NCBI RefSeq assembly: GCF_023509015.1
Contig: NZ_CP094975.1
Coordinates: 813,501-877,500, forward strand
Reading direction: 5' to 3'
Origin: Pseudomonas abieticivorans
Lineage (GTDB): Bacteria; Pseudomonadota; Gammaproteobacteria; Pseudomonadales; Pseudomonadaceae
DNA: 64,000 nt
The translations under genes were made by a program, and so were the position numbers. The notes under the pieces are model-generated. The model was not told where the DNA came from and searched no databases. It saw nothing but the letters and a program-made list of their open reading frames with translations. Shown here in pieces: positions 55,417 through 64,000 of this stretch (positions are counted from its first letter, which is position 1; each line of letters opens with the position of its first letter).

Positions 55417-55610
55417 GTAGGAGCGGATTTATCCGCGAATGGGCCGCCGCGGTCATTCTGTTAAAACGCGGCGTTGCTTTCGCGGATGAATCCGCTCCCA
55501 CAGGGGGATCGCAATCAATCTGTAGGAGCGGATTTATCCGCGAAGGTCGCACCGCGCACGACCAGAGACACCGCAGCGATCTTTTCGCGGATAAATCCGC
55601 TCCTACAGGG
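55417..55610. repeat. Array of four REP elements in two facing pairs
   Basis: The copies begin near 55420 (GTAGGAGCGGATTTATCC), 55480 (inverted, GCGGATGAATCCGCTCC), 55522 (direct) and 55586 (inverted). Each facing pair can fold into a hairpin with a variable centre of about 40 bases. The right-most copy provides the TAG stop of the convergent patatin gene at 55605-55603. Confidence 0.88.
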
Positions 55611-56760
55611 GAGGGGCCACCCCCAGGAACCGGCGCAGTTCGGCCTGCTTGGCCATGGCATCGCGCCGCCCCAGTTCGATCAACTCGCTGCAATACCCCG
55701 CCTCGAACAACAAATAACTCAGCACCCCCGCCCCGCTGGTCTTGGTCGCCCCCGGCCCGCGTAAAAACAGGCGTAAGGCGGCGGGCAGCTCGCGGCGGTG
55801 GCGCGAGGCGATTTCATCCAGGGGCTGGCTGGGCGCGATTACCAGCACCTCCACCGGCGACAAACCCAGGCCATGGGCCGGCGACTGTTCGGGCAGCAAT
55901 TGGCTGAGCTGATTAAGCCGTTGCAGCAATTCGATGTCGTCTTCCAGGCTGTCGATGAAGGTGCTGTTGAGCATGTGCCCGCCGATCTGCGCCAGGCTCG
56001 GTTGCTGGCCACTGAACACTCGCTCGCTGGAATCAGGCGCCCCCGGCCCGCGCGGGTTGCCGCTCACCCCCACCACCAGCACCCGGTTCGCACCCAGGTG
56101 CAACGCCGGGCTGATGGGCGCCGATTGGCGCACCGCACCGTCACCGAAATACTCCGCGCCGATGCGTACCGGCGCAAACAGCAAGGGGATCGCCGAACTG
56201 GCCAATAAGTGCTCCACGGTGAGCGCCGCCGGCACGCCCACCCGTCGGTGGCGCAGCCAGGGCTGGATCGCGCCCGCACCCTGGTAGAAGGTGACCGCCT
56301 GGCTGGACTCGTAACCGAACGCGGTCACCGCGACGGCGCGCAAGTGCTGCTGGGCGAGGGCCTGATCGATGCCACGCAGGTCCAGGTGGGTGTCCAGCAG
56401 TTCGCGCAACGGCGAGCTGTCGAGCAGCGCCACCGGCAGGTGCCGGCCCAGCCCGAGCAGGCTGTGGCCGACGAAGCGACTGGCCTGGCGGATTACCCCG
56501 GGCCAGTCGCTGCGCAGCACACGGTGGCTTTGGAACGCTTGCCAGAAGGCCGTCAGGCGGTGGATGGCGTCGCCAAAGTGCATCGCGCCGCTGGCCAGGG
56601 TCACGGCATTGATGGCCCCGGCCGAGGTGCCGACGATCACCGGGAACGGGTTGGCCGCACCCGCTGGCAACAGGTCGGCAATGCCGGCCAGCACGCCAAC
56701 TTGATAGGCGGCACGGGCGCCGCCGCCAGAAAGGATCAGCCCGGTTACCGGTGCGTTCAT
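55603..56760 (-). CDS. Patatin-like phospholipase
   Basis: This 385-residue enzyme starts at ATG 56760 with AGGAGG upstream. The oxyanion motif SGGGARAAYQVG (11-22), the nucleophile elbow GTSAG with S46, and the catalytic aspartate D207 in DGAVRQ form the patatin Ser-Asp dyad. There is no signal peptide, so action at the cytoplasmic face of the inner membrane is likely. It is downstream of the LpxL-type gene with 16 bases between and probably cotranscribed; both act on acyl chains. Its stop lies in a REP element. Confidence 0.93.
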   Translation of the reverse strand: MNAPVTGLILSGGGARAAYQVGVLAGIADLLPAGAANPFPVIVGTSAGAINAVTLASGAMHFGDAIHRLTAFWQAFQSHRVLRSDWPGVIRQASRFVGHSLLGLGRHLPVALLDSSPLRELLDTHLDLRGIDQALAQQHLRAVAVTAFGYESSQAVTFYQGAGAIQPWLRHRRVGVPAALTVEHLLASSAIPLLFAPVRIGAEYFGDGAVRQSAPISPALHLGANRVLVVGVSGNPRGPGAPDSSERVFSGQQPSLAQIGGHMLNSTFIDSLEDDIELLQRLNQLSQLLPEQSPAHGLGLSPVEVLVIAPSQPLDEIASRHRRELPAALRLFLRGPGATKTSGAGVLSYLLFEAGYCSELIELGRRDAMAKQAELRRFLGVAPPL

Positions 56761-56776
56761 AGGCCTCCTGGCCTGC

Positions 56777-57715
56777 TTATTTACGTCGCTTCTTGGGGTA
56801 CAGCCGCGGCGCGCCGGGGGGGCGCGACTTGAACCGGCGGTGGGTCCACAGGTATTGCGAGGGGCATTCGCGGATGGCCGCCTCAACCCGTTGGTTGATG
56901 CGCAGGCAATCGGCCGCCTCGTTTTCGCCCGGAAAGTCTTCCAACGGCGGGTGGATCACCAAACGATAGCCGCTGCCGTCGGCCAGGCGTTGCTGGGTGA
57001 ACGGAATCACCCGCGCCTTGCCCAGGGCGGCGAACTTGCTGGTGGCCGTGACCGTGGCCGCCTCGATGCCGAACAGCGGCACGAACACGCTTTGCTTGGC
57101 GCCATAGTCCTGATCTGGCGCGTACCAAATCGCCCGCCCCTTGCGCAACAGCTTGAGCATGCCGCGCACGTCTTCGCGTTCCACCGCCAGGGAGTCGAGG
57201 TTATGCCGCTCGCGCCCCTGGCGCTGGACGAAATCGAACAGCGGGTTGTCGTGCTCGCGGTACATGCCATCGATGGTATGGCGCTGGCCCAGCAAGGCGG
57301 CGCCGATTTCCAGAGTGGTGAAGTGGAAAGCCATCAAGATGGCCCCCTGGCCATCACGTTGCGCGGCCTGCAGGTGCTCCAGCCCTTCGATGTGCGCAAG
57401 GCGCGCCAGGCGGGCCTTTGGCCACCACCAACTCATGGCCATTTCAAAGAAAGCGATGCCGGTGGAGGCGAAATTTTCCTTGAGCAAACGGCGCCTTTCG
57501 ACGAGTGGTAATTGGGGGAAACACAACTCCAGATTGCGCTCGGCGATCATCCGCCGCTCGCCGGCCACCTGGTACATGCCCAGGCCCAGCAGCCGGCCGA
57601 TCACCAGCAGCACGCGGTATGGCAGCTGGACCACCAGCCACAGCAACCCCAGCCCCAGCAGCAGTGGCCAGAAACGCGGGTGCAGAAAAGAACGTTTGAA
57701 ACGCGGGCGATCCAT
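56777..57715 (-). CDS. lpxL: Lipid A biosynthesis acyltransferase (LpxL/HtrB family)
   Basis: This 312-residue inner-membrane enzyme adds a secondary acyl chain to lipid A. The start is ATG 57715. An N-terminal anchor (FWPLLLGLGLLWLVVQLPYRVLLVIGRLLG) is followed by the catalytic H-x4-E motif, H131 to E136 in AFHFTTLEIG, and by DQDYG and KFAALGKARVIPFTQQR blocks. Whether it is the HtrB1- or HtrB2-type (LpxL or LpxM role) cannot be told by eye. It is divergent from minC with 120 bases between. Confidence 0.92.
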   Translation of the reverse strand: MDRPRFKRSFLHPRFWPLLLGLGLLWLVVQLPYRVLLVIGRLLGLGMYQVAGERRMIAERNLELCFPQLPLVERRRLLKENFASTGIAFFEMAMSWWWPKARLARLAHIEGLEHLQAAQRDGQGAILMAFHFTTLEIGAALLGQRHTIDGMYREHDNPLFDFVQRQGRERHNLDSLAVEREDVRGMLKLLRKGRAIWYAPDQDYGAKQSVFVPLFGIEAATVTATSKFAALGKARVIPFTQQRLADGSGYRLVIHPPLEDFPGENEAADCLRINQRVEAAIRECPSQYLWTHRRFKSRPPGAPRLYPKKRRK

Positions 57716-57835
57716 TACAGATTCCGGACAGACAACAAGGCCGCGCATTCTACATCGGTTCAGCCGGCTTGCGACTCGTCGGCGTTCTCGTTATAAGTCT
57801 CGGCACTTTTCGTTACAAGGCGCTCTTTGCCGATC

Positions 57836-58564
57836 ATGAGCCAGAATGAACCGCAAGACCCGGAAAACGTGTTCCAGCTCAAGGGCAGCATGCTCGCCAT
57901 TACCGTGCTGGAGCTGGCCCATAACAACCTGGAAGGCCTGGATCGCCAGTTGGCAGCCAAGGTGGCCCAGGCGCCGAATTTTTTCAGCAACACGCCGCTG
58001 GTACTGGCCCTGGACAAGCTGCCGGCCAACCAGGGCGCCGTCGACCTGCCCGGCTTGATGCGCGTGTGCCGCCAGCACGGCTTGCGCACCCTGGCCATCC
58101 GCGCCAGCCGCATCGAGGACATCGCTGCGGCCATCGCCATCGACCTGCCGGTGCTGCCACCGTCGGGTGCGCGTGAACGGCCACTGGAGCCCGAGCCACC
58201 CAAGGTGCCGGAAAAACCCCCGGAACCGTTGGTCAAGCCGACCAAAATCATCACCACGCCCGTGCGCAGCGGCATGCAGGTGTATGCGCCGGGTGGCGAC
58301 CTGGTGGTATTGGCCACGGTCAGTTCCGGTGCGGAACTTCTGGCCGATGGCAACATCCATGTCTATGGTCCCATGCGGGGGCGCGCGTTGGCGGGCATCA
58401 AGGGCGACACCCGCGCGCGAATTTTCTGCCAGCAGATGGGCGCCGAGCTGCTGTCCATCGCCGGCCAGTACAAGGTCTCGGAAGACCTGCGCCGCGATCC
58501 GCTGTGGGGCGCCTCGGTTCAAGTCAGCTTGTCTGGTGATGTGTTGAACATCACCCGTCTTTAA
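57836..58564 (+). CDS. minC: Septum-site inhibitor MinC
   Basis: This 242-residue FtsZ inhibitor starts at ATG 57836 (the in-frame TTG at 57827 is not preferred). The N-terminal domain (about 1-105) begins [16 protein letters not shown]; a proline-rich linker ([26 protein letters not shown]) follows; the C-terminal beta-helix domain has the conserved [45 protein letters not shown]. It heads minCDE, although 141 bases separate it from minD, leaving room for a separate minD promoter. Confidence 0.97.
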   Translation: MSQNEPQDPENVFQLKGSMLAITVLELAHNNLEGLDRQLAAKVAQAPNFFSNTPLVLALDKLPANQGAVDLPGLMRVCRQHGLRTLAIRASRIEDIAAAIAIDLPVLPPSGARERPLEPEPPKVPEKPPEPLVKPTKIITTPVRSGMQVYAPGGDLVVLATVSSGAELLADGNIHVYGPMRGRALAGIKGDTRARIFCQQMGAELLSIAGQYKVSEDLRRDPLWGASVQVSLSGDVLNITRL

Positions 58565-58705
58565 CGGATACTGCCGCCATTTTCCACGCAACTTTTAAAC
58601 TTGGTGGCGTTTGGCCTTTAGTTGGGCCGTAGCCGACTGCAGTTGTTTACAAGTCATGCTTTTTTTCAGGGACTAGCAATCCTTTTTCACTAGGGGTCAA
58701 ACACC

Positions 58706-59518
58706 TTGTCCAAGATTCTCGTGGTTACATCCGGCAAGGGTGGTGTGGGTAAGACCACCACCAGCGCCGCTATCGGTACCGGTCTGGCCCTGCGCGGCCA
58801 CAAGACAGTCATCGTCGACTTCGACGTCGGCCTGCGTAACCTCGACCTGATCATGGGCTGCGAACGCCGCGTGGTGTACGACTTCGTCAACGTGGTCAAC
58901 GGCGAAGCCAACCTGCAGCAAGCCCTGATCAAGGACAAGCGCCTGGAAAACCTGTACGTGTTGGCCGCCAGCCAAACCCGTGACAAGGACGCGCTGACCA
59001 AGGAAGGCGTGGAGAAGGTCCTGATGGAACTCAAGGAAACCTTCGAATTCGTGGTTTGCGATTCGCCCGCAGGCATCGAGACCGGCGCCCACCTGGCCAT
59101 GTATTTTGCCGACGAAGCCATCGTGGTGACCAACCCCGAAGTGTCTTCGGTACGTGACTCGGACCGCATGCTGGGCCTGTTGGCCAGTAAATCGCGCCGC
59201 GCCGAACGCAACGAAGACCCGATCAAGGAACACTTGCTGCTGACCCGCTACAACCCCGAGCGCGTGAGCAAGGGCGAGATGCTGGGCGTGGAAGACGTCA
59301 AGGAAATCCTCTCGGTGACCCTGCTGGGCGTGATCCCGGAATCCCAAGCGGTGCTCAAGGCATCCAACCAGGGCGTGCCGGTGATCCTGGACGACCAGAG
59401 CGACGCAGGCCAGGCCTACAGCGACGCCGTCGATCGCCTGCTGGGCAAAAGCGTGGAACACCGTTTCCTCGCCATGCAAAAGAAAGGATTCTTTGAGCGG
59501 CTCTTTGGAGGCAACTGA
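58706..59518 (+). CDS. minD: Cell-division ATPase MinD
   Basis: This 270-residue ParA-type ATPase carries MinC on the membrane. The start is TTG 58706 with AGGGG upstream and product start [18 protein letters not shown]. The deviant Walker A is GKGGVGKTT (10-18), and the C-terminal membrane-targeting amphipathic helix is [13 protein letters not shown]. The TTG start may lower its level relative to MinE. Its stop shares one base with the minE ATG. Confidence 0.97.
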   Translation: MSKILVVTSGKGGVGKTTTSAAIGTGLALRGHKTVIVDFDVGLRNLDLIMGCERRVVYDFVNVVNGEANLQQALIKDKRLENLYVLAASQTRDKDALTKEGVEKVLMELKETFEFVVCDSPAGIETGAHLAMYFADEAIVVTNPEVSSVRDSDRMLGLLASKSRRAERNEDPIKEHLLLTRYNPERVSKGEMLGVEDVKEILSVTLLGVIPESQAVLKASNQGVPVILDDQSDAGQAYSDAVDRLLGKSVEHRFLAMQKKGFFERLFGGN

Positions 59519-59769
59519 TGAGCATTTTTGACTTCTTTCGTACCAAAAAGGTCAATACCGCGTCGGTGGCGAAAGAGCGTCTGCAGATCATCGTGGCGCA
59601 CGAGCGTGGCCAACGCAGCACCCCGGACTACTTGCCGGCCTTGCAGAAAGAGTTGGTCGAGGTCATCCGCAAGTACGTCAACATTGGCTCCGATGATGTG
59701 CAGGTCGCTCTGGAAAACCAGGGCAGCTGTTCGATTCTGGAACTCAATATCACCCTGCCCGATCGTTAA
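59518..59769 (+). CDS. minE: Cell-division topological factor MinE
   Basis: This 83-residue protein activates MinD ATPase and drives oscillation. The N-terminal amphipathic segment [30 protein letters not shown] contains the MinD-contact helix, and the rest is the dimerisation domain. It overlaps the minD stop by one base. A hairpin follows. Confidence 0.97.
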   Translation: MSIFDFFRTKKVNTASVAKERLQIIVAHERGQRSTPDYLPALQKELVEVIRKYVNIGSDDVQVALENQGSCSILELNITLPDR

Positions 59770-59787
59770 TCGATTGCGGTAGTGCCG

Positions 59788-59838
59788 CGGCGGCTCACGG
59801 GCTCCTGATCATTCGGGCGCCGGTGAGCCGCCGTTGGC
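59788..59838 (+). terminator. Hairpin after minE
   Basis: CGGCGGCTCAC at 59788-59798 pairs perfectly with GTGAGCCGCCG at 59823-59833 across a 24-base loop that itself has some pairing, and TTGGCGTTTT follows. It probably ends the minCDE transcript. Confidence 0.65.
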
Positions 59839-59859
59839 GTTTTCACGAGAAGCACTTCA

Positions 59860-60495
59860 ATGCCGTTGTCGAACATCCGCATCATTCACCAGGACGCCGC
59901 CGTACTGGTGATCGACAAGCCGACCCTGCTGTTGTCCGTGCCGGGGCGCGCCGATGACAACAAGGACTGCCTGATCACCCGCCTGCAGGAAAACGGCTAC
60001 CCCGAGGCGCGCATCGTGCACCGCCTGGACTGGGAAACCTCGGGGATCATTTTGCTGGCCCGCGATGCCGACAGCCATCGCGAACTGTCCCGTCAGTTTC
60101 ATGACCGCGAAACCGAAAAAGCCTACACCGCTCTGTGCTGGGGCCAGCCGGAGTTGGACAGTGGCAGCATCGACCTGCCGCTGCGCTACGATCCGCCGAC
60201 CAAGCCGCGCCACGTGGTGGACCATGAACAGGGCAAACACGCCCTGACCTTCTGGCGCATCCTGGAACGCAATGGCAACCACTGCCGCGTGGAGCTGACG
60301 CCCATCACCGGCCGCTCGCACCAGTTGCGCGTGCACATGCTGAGCATCGGCCACCCGCTGCTGGGCGACGGCCTGTACGCCCACCCCGAGGCCCTGGCGG
60401 CCTACCCGCGGCTGTGCCTGCACGCCAGCATGCTGGGTTTTACCCACCCGGTTACCGGGCAGCGGTTGCGCTTCGAGTGCCCGGCGCCGTTTTGA
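59860..60495 (+). CDS. rluA: RluA-type rRNA/tRNA pseudouridine synthase
   Basis: This 211-residue synthase has the catalytic HRLDWETSG motif (aspartate in HRLD), the VIDKPTLLLSVPGR start and the ITGRSHQLRVHM...HPLLGDGLY block. There is no S4 domain, and the short length matches RluA, which modifies 23S rRNA position 746 and tRNA position 32 in E. coli. It follows minE by about 90 bases past a hairpin. Confidence 0.92.
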   Translation: MPLSNIRIIHQDAAVLVIDKPTLLLSVPGRADDNKDCLITRLQENGYPEARIVHRLDWETSGIILLARDADSHRELSRQFHDRETEKAYTALCWGQPELDSGSIDLPLRYDPPTKPRHVVDHEQGKHALTFWRILERNGNHCRVELTPITGRSHQLRVHMLSIGHPLLGDGLYAHPEALAAYPRLCLHASMLGFTHPVTGQRLRFECPAPF

Positions 60496-60511
60496 TTTTG
60501 CGGTGACTGCT

Positions 60512-60564
60512 GCCCAGGCACGCCTGGTCCCACAATGGCGTTGTAGGACCAGGCGTGCCTGGGA
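60512..60564. repeat. Palindrome CCCAGGCACGCCTGG after rluA
   Basis: GCCCAGGCACGCCTGGTCC is inverted as GGACCAGGCGTGCCTGGG around ACAATGGCGTTGT. Arms are about 18 bp with the small inner CAGGC/GCCTG symmetry typical of REP elements. It is unlike the GGATTTATCC family and appears only once in the window. Confidence 0.75.
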
Positions 60565-60618
60565 AACAGGCGACACAAAAATACGGTAAACTCGCGCCAC
60601 TGCTGTCTGGAGCCACTT

Positions 60619-61908
60619 ATGCGCGAAGCTTTGAACCAGGGCCTGATCGATTTCCTCAAGGCCTCCCCCACCCCATTCCACGCCACTGCCGCCCTGGCAC
60701 AACGCCTGGAGGCTGCCGGTTACCAGCGCCTCGACGAACGTGACAGCTGGGCCACGGTGGCAGGCGGGCGTTATTACCTCACCCGTAACGACTCCTCCAT
60801 CATCGCCTTTAAACTGGGCAAGCACTCGCCATTGATCGGCGGCATCCGCATGGTCGGCGCCCACACCGACAGCCCTTGCCTGCGGGTCAAGCCCCAGCCT
60901 GAGCTTCAGCGCCAAGGCTTCTGGCAATTGGGCGTGGAAGTCTACGGCGGCGCCTTGTTGGCGCCCTGGTTCGACCGCGACCTGTCCCTTGCCGGCCGCG
61001 TGACCTTCCGCCGTGACGGCAAGGTCGAGAGCCAACTGATCGACTTCAAGCTGCCGATCGCGGTCATCCCCAACCTGGCCATCCACCTCAATCGCGAGGC
61101 CAACCAGGGCTGGGCGATCAATGCCCAGACCGAACTGCCGCCGATCCTGGCCCAGGTTGCCGGTGACGAGCGCGTCGACTTCCGCGCCCTGCTCACCGAG
61201 CAACTGGCCCGCGAGCACGGCCTGAACGCCGACGTGGTGCTGGACTACGAGTTGAGTTTCTACGACACCCAAAGCGCAGCGGTGGTGGGCCTGCACGGCG
61301 AGTTCATCGCCGGCGCGCGCCTGGACAACCTGCTGTCGTGCTACGCCGCCCTGCAAGCGCTGCTCAACGCCGACAGCGACGAAACCTGCCTGTTCGTCGC
61401 CAACGACCATGAAGAGGTCGGCTCCTGTTCGGCCTGCGGCGCCGACGGCCCGATGCTGGAGCAAACCCTGCGCCGCGTGCTGCCGGAAGGTGACGATTTC
61501 GTGCGCACCATCCAGCGCTCCCTGCTGGTGTCGGCCGACAACGCCCACGGCGTACACCCCAACTACGCCGACAAGCACGACGCCAACCACGGCCCCAAGC
61601 TCAACGCCGGCCCGGTGATCAAGGTCAACAGCAACCAGCGCTACGCCACCAACAGCGAAACCGCTGGCTTCTTCCGCCACCTGTGCATGGCCGAGGAAGT
61701 GCCGGTGCAAAGCTTCGTGGTGCGCAGCGACATGGGCTGCGGCAGCACCATCGGCCCGATCACCGCCAGCCACCTGGGCGTGCGCACCGTGGACATCGGT
61801 TTGCCGACGTTCGCCATGCATTCGATCCGCGAGCTGTGCGGCAGCCAAGACCTGGGGCACCTTGTGAAAGTCCTCGACGCGTTCTACCGCAGCGTCGAAA
61901 TGCCTTGA
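60619..61908 (+). CDS. apeB: M18 family aminopeptidase
   Basis: This 429-residue zinc aminopeptidase starts at ATG 60619. Metal-site and catalytic motifs: [19 protein letters not shown] (first histidine and aspartate), [13 protein letters not shown] (bridging aspartate), [12 protein letters not shown] (catalytic glutamates), [13 protein letters not shown] (aspartate) and a late [14 protein letters not shown] (histidine). The arrangement and length match bacterial ApeB relatives of aspartyl aminopeptidase. The transcript probably ends at the REP array downstream. Confidence 0.95.
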   Translation: MREALNQGLIDFLKASPTPFHATAALAQRLEAAGYQRLDERDSWATVAGGRYYLTRNDSSIIAFKLGKHSPLIGGIRMVGAHTDSPCLRVKPQPELQRQGFWQLGVEVYGGALLAPWFDRDLSLAGRVTFRRDGKVESQLIDFKLPIAVIPNLAIHLNREANQGWAINAQTELPPILAQVAGDERVDFRALLTEQLAREHGLNADVVLDYELSFYDTQSAAVVGLHGEFIAGARLDNLLSCYAALQALLNADSDETCLFVANDHEEVGSCSACGADGPMLEQTLRRVLPEGDDFVRTIQRSLLVSADNAHGVHPNYADKHDANHGPKLNAGPVIKVNSNQRYATNSETAGFFRHLCMAEEVPVQSFVVRSDMGCGSTIGPITASHLGVRTVDIGLPTFAMHSIRELCGSQDLGHLVKVLDAFYRSVEMP

Positions 61909-61924
61909 TGGCCGCGTGACCGGG

Positions 61925-62060
61925 CTGTAGGAGCGGATTCATCCGCGAAAAGATCACCACGGTTAGCCAGGTGCACCGCGGCGTTTGCTTCGCGGATGAA
62001 TCCGCTCCTACAAGAGCACGACCATCCCGTAGGAGCGGATTCATCCGCGAACCGGTCAGC
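61925..62060. repeat. Array of three REP elements after apeB
   Basis: Copies occur at about 61927 (direct, GTAGGAGCGGATTCATCC), 61990 (inverted, GCGGATGAATCCGCTCC) and 62029 (direct). All three carry the centre GGATTCATCC, not GGATTTATCC, so they form a local subtype like the 55480 copy. Confidence 0.85.
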
Positions 62061-62107
62061 GCTGTTCTAAACTTGGAATACTACCCAAGCAAAAGGACGC
62101 GCACCCC

Positions 62108-62272
62108 ATGGACAGCTTTTACTCCATGCTCCTGCAGGTCATGGCCAGCCTGGCGTTGTTGACCGTAGGCTTCAACTTCCGCGAACGCGACCTTGGCGTG
62201 TTTACCCTGTGGGTCGGCATGCTTAGCCTGCTGGGCCTGGTGCTCTATCAGATCCTGCTCAAGCTCTCATAA
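62108..62272 (+). CDS. Small membrane protein of 54 residues
   Basis: The frame starts at ATG 62108 with AAGGA eleven bases upstream and ends at 62272. The product has two hydrophobic segments, SMLLQVMASLALLTVGFNF and VFTLWVGMLSLLGLVLYQILL, separated by the charged turn RERDLG. Codon use is like that of neighbouring genes. I do not recognise the family. It lies 59 bases before the MscS-type gene on the same strand and may be cotranscribed. Confidence 0.6.
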   Translation: MDSFYSMLLQVMASLALLTVGFNFRERDLGVFTLWVGMLSLLGLVLYQILLKLS

Positions 62273-62331
62273 ACATTGCCCTCGCGTTGAAGTACACTCC
62301 TGCGACTGCCCCTTTCAAGGTCTATCGCCGC

Positions 62332-64000
62332 GTGCCTGCCTTTACCCGTCTGCTTGCCCTGCCGTTGCTGTTGCTGTTCTGCCTGCTGGCACTCACACCC
62401 GGTGCCCAGGCGGCCGGGTTGCCGAGCCTGCTGGCAGGCTCGCAGAAAGCCCAGCCCGCGCCCACCGAGCCCCTGGGCCAGTCCTTGGACCAGGTGATCC
62501 AGTCACTGGAAAACGATCAACAACGTACCAAGCTGCTGGCCGACCTGAAACGCCTGCGCGATACCACCAAAAAAGCCCAGCCGGCCGAGGAGCAAGGCGT
62601 GCTCGGCTTGATCGGCACTACCCTGCACCATCTGGAGCAGCAGTTCTCGGGCAACGACAGCCCGTTCAACCGTTGGGGCGATGAGCTGGACAAGGCCCAG
62701 CAAGAGCTGGTTGACCTGGCCTTGCCAGTGAACGAGTGGCCGCCGATCATCTTCGCCTTCGTGCTGATCATCCTGGTGTGGAGCCTGCTGGCCTACGGCT
62801 TGATCTGGGTCAGCCACAAGGTGCGCGTGCGCTTTGGCCTGAGCGAAGAGCTACCGCAACACCCACGCACCCTCGACCTGCTGCGTTTTGCCCTGCGCAA
62901 GCTAGGGCCGTGGCTGGTGGCGCTGGTCATCACGGTGTACGTGGGTTATGCCCTGCCCTCGTCCCTGGGCAAGGACCTGGCCATGGTGCTGGCCTATGCG
63001 CTGGTAGTCGGCACCTGTTTCTCGGCCGTCTGCGTGGTGGCCTTCTCACTGCTCGACGGACCGCATCGCCATCGCGCGCTGTACATCCTGCGTCGCCAGG
63101 CCTTCCGCCCGTTATGGTTGATCGGCAGCTTCGCCGCTTTCGGCGAGGCCCTGAGCGACCCGCGCATGGTCGCCAACCTGGGCGTGTATCTATCGCACAC
63201 CGCCGCTACCCTGGCCAATGTGCTGGCGGCGTTGTCCACCGGGCTGTTCATCCTGCGGTTCCGCCGGCCCATTGCCCACCTGATCCGCAACCAGCCACTG
63301 TCGCGGCGCCTGACCCGCCGGGCCCTGAGCGACACGGTCGAGATCCTCGGCACCTTTTGGTACCTGCCGGCGTTGGTGCTGGTGGGCATCTCGCTGTTCG
63401 CCACCTTCGTCTCCGCCGGTGACTCCAGCACGGCCCTGCGCCAGTCACTGGTGTGCACCGTGCTGGTGGTGCTGTGCATGGTCTGCAATGGCCTGGTACG
63501 GCGCCACGCGCTGCGGCCGAAAAAAGGCATCAAGCGCCACGCGCTGTACTCCGAGCGCCTGAAGAATTTCGCCTACACCCTGGTGCACTTGGTGATCTGG
63601 CTGGCCTTTATCGAACTGGGCCTGCGGGTGTGGGACATGTCGTTGATCCGCTTTACCGAAGGCGATGGCCATGACATCAGCGTCAAGCTGTTTGGCCTGG
63701 CCGGCACGCTGCTGCTCGCTTGGCTGATCTGGATCCTGGCCGACACAGCGGTGCATCACACCCTCACCCATTCGCGCAAAGGCCTGGCCAACGCCCGCGC
63801 GCAAACCATGCTGCCGCTGATTCGCAACGTGCTGTTCGTGGCGATCTTCATCATCGCCGCCATCGTCGCCCTGGCCAACATGGGCATGAACGTCACGCCC
63901 CTGCTGGCCGGTGCCGGCGTGATCGGCCTGGCCATCGGTTTCGGTGCCCAGTCACTGGTCGCGGACCTGATCACCGGGCTGTTCATCATCATCGAAGACT
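62332..64000 (+). CDS. MscS-type mechanosensitive channel, C-terminus cut by window edge
   Basis: The frame is open from GTG 62332 to the window end (556 codons); a TTG at 62287 is an alternative start. A signal peptide-like leader (LLALPLLLLFCLLALTPGAQA) is followed by a soluble periplasmic part with LDQVIQSLENDQQRTKLLADL. At least eight membrane helices then lead to the MscS pore helix: MGMNVTPLLAGAGVIGLAIGFGAQSLVADLITGLFIIIE, with the Ala/Gly pattern of the channel-lining TM3. The large size and N-terminal domain match the YbiO/MscM-like members. The cytoplasmic domain is beyond the window. Confidence 0.88.
   Translation, partial: MPAFTRLLALPLLLLFCLLALTPGAQAAGLPSLLAGSQKAQPAPTEPLGQSLDQVIQSLENDQQRTKLLADLKRLRDTTKKAQPAEEQGVLGLIGTTLHHLEQQFSGNDSPFNRWGDELDKAQQELVDLALPVNEWPPIIFAFVLIILVWSLLAYGLIWVSHKVRVRFGLSEELPQHPRTLDLLRFALRKLGPWLVALVITVYVGYALPSSLGKDLAMVLAYALVVGTCFSAVCVVAFSLLDGPHRHRALYILRRQAFRPLWLIGSFAAFGEALSDPRMVANLGVYLSHTAATLANVLAALSTGLFILRFRRPIAHLIRNQPLSRRLTRRALSDTVEILGTFWYLPALVLVGISLFATFVSAGDSSTALRQSLVCTVLVVLCMVCNGLVRRHALRPKKGIKRHALYSERLKNFAYTLVHLVIWLAFIELGLRVWDMSLIRFTEGDGHDISVKLFGLAGTLLLAWLIWILADTAVHHTLTHSRKGLANARAQTMLPLIRNVLFVAIFIIAAIVALANMGMNVTPLLAGAGVIGLAIGFGAQSLVADLITGLFIIIED

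Noticed and set aside
59857..61860. Minus-strand open frame of 667 codons opposite rluA and apeB
   Set aside because: It spans two real plus-strand genes and has no ribosome site or family resemblance.
55417..62060. Possible CRISPR array from repeated GTAGGAGCGGATTTATCC sequences
   Set aside because: Copies alternate in orientation, are spaced irregularly, occur singly or in pairs across the window, and no cas genes are present. They are REP elements.

Overview
The window is chromosomal DNA of a Pseudomonas of the fluorescens/putida type. Evidence: high GC with G/C-ending codons throughout, classic Pseudomonas neighbourhoods (gcl-hyi-glxR-ttuD-pyk, the N-acetylglutaminylglutamine operon, minCDE next to an LpxL-type acyltransferase, yjcH-actP), and many scattered REP-type palindromes with the core GTAGGAGCGGATTTATCCGC. 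I saw no rRNA, tRNA, CRISPR array, insertion sequence or prophage. The left end cuts a DUF945 gene and the right end cuts an MscS-type channel gene.

Region 1 (1-6.3 kb): a truncated DUF945 gene and a very large dermonecrotic-toxin-like (DUF6543-type) gene split by a one-base frameshift. Region 2 (6.4-14.4 kb): a purine/ureide block that takes urate to glyoxylate and urea (uraH divergent; puuE, uraD, alc, allA, puuD), followed by an NCS2 purine permease and a Tsx-type outer-membrane nucleoside channel. Region 3 (14.4-17.9 kb): a PLP aminotransferase, a DUF808 membrane protein, a RutR-like TetR regulator and a GlcG-family protein. Region 4 (18.1-27.3 kb): the glyoxylate-to-pyruvate branch gcl, hyi, glxR (frameshifted), ttuD and pyk, then a urea transporter, a voltage-gated-type K+ channel with a zinc-ribbon tail, and a sulfate-binding protein. 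Together regions 2 and 4 form one route from uric acid to pyruvate. They share a perfect 10-bp palindrome, TTGTATACAA, in the puuE and gcl/glcG promoter regions, which suggests one GntR-type regulator encoded elsewhere.

Region 5 (27.4-33.2 kb, mostly minus strand): a DUF5666 exported protein, a Tat/lipobox molybdopterin enzyme with a coupled cytochrome b561, an unknown membrane protein, a thiolase and a polyphosphate:AMP phosphotransferase. Region 6 (33.3-39.5 kb): mnmC, then an AttEFGH-like ABC export module with a lipocalin-like lipoprotein. Region 7 (39.5-46.5 kb): a LuxR-type regulator with no LuxI in view, divergent from the NAGGN osmolyte operon, then yheU, a CsrA/Rsm protein and ynfA. 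Region 8 (46.5-53.1 kb): a short-chain dehydrogenase, a 50-residue DUF3309 protein, actP-yjcH, a betaine-type binding protein, a GH17-like membrane enzyme and an unknown membrane protein. Region 9 (53.3-57.7 kb) is an envelope-lipid neighbourhood: a serine hydrolase coupled to mlaA, then patatin and LpxL-type acyltransferase genes. Region 10 (57.8-64 kb): minCDE, rluA, apeB, a 54-residue membrane protein and the truncated MscS channel.

The most notable points are the two one-base frameshifts, each repaired by removing one base from a homopolymer run; the shared operator linking the two halves of purine catabolism; REP elements that supply the stop codons of neighbouring genes; the Tat-lipoprotein molybdoenzyme; the zinc-ribbon K+ channel; and the LuxR regulator beside the osmolyte operon. 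Most of the rest is well-known Pseudomonas core or near-core biology, and I did not find a clear wholly new system.
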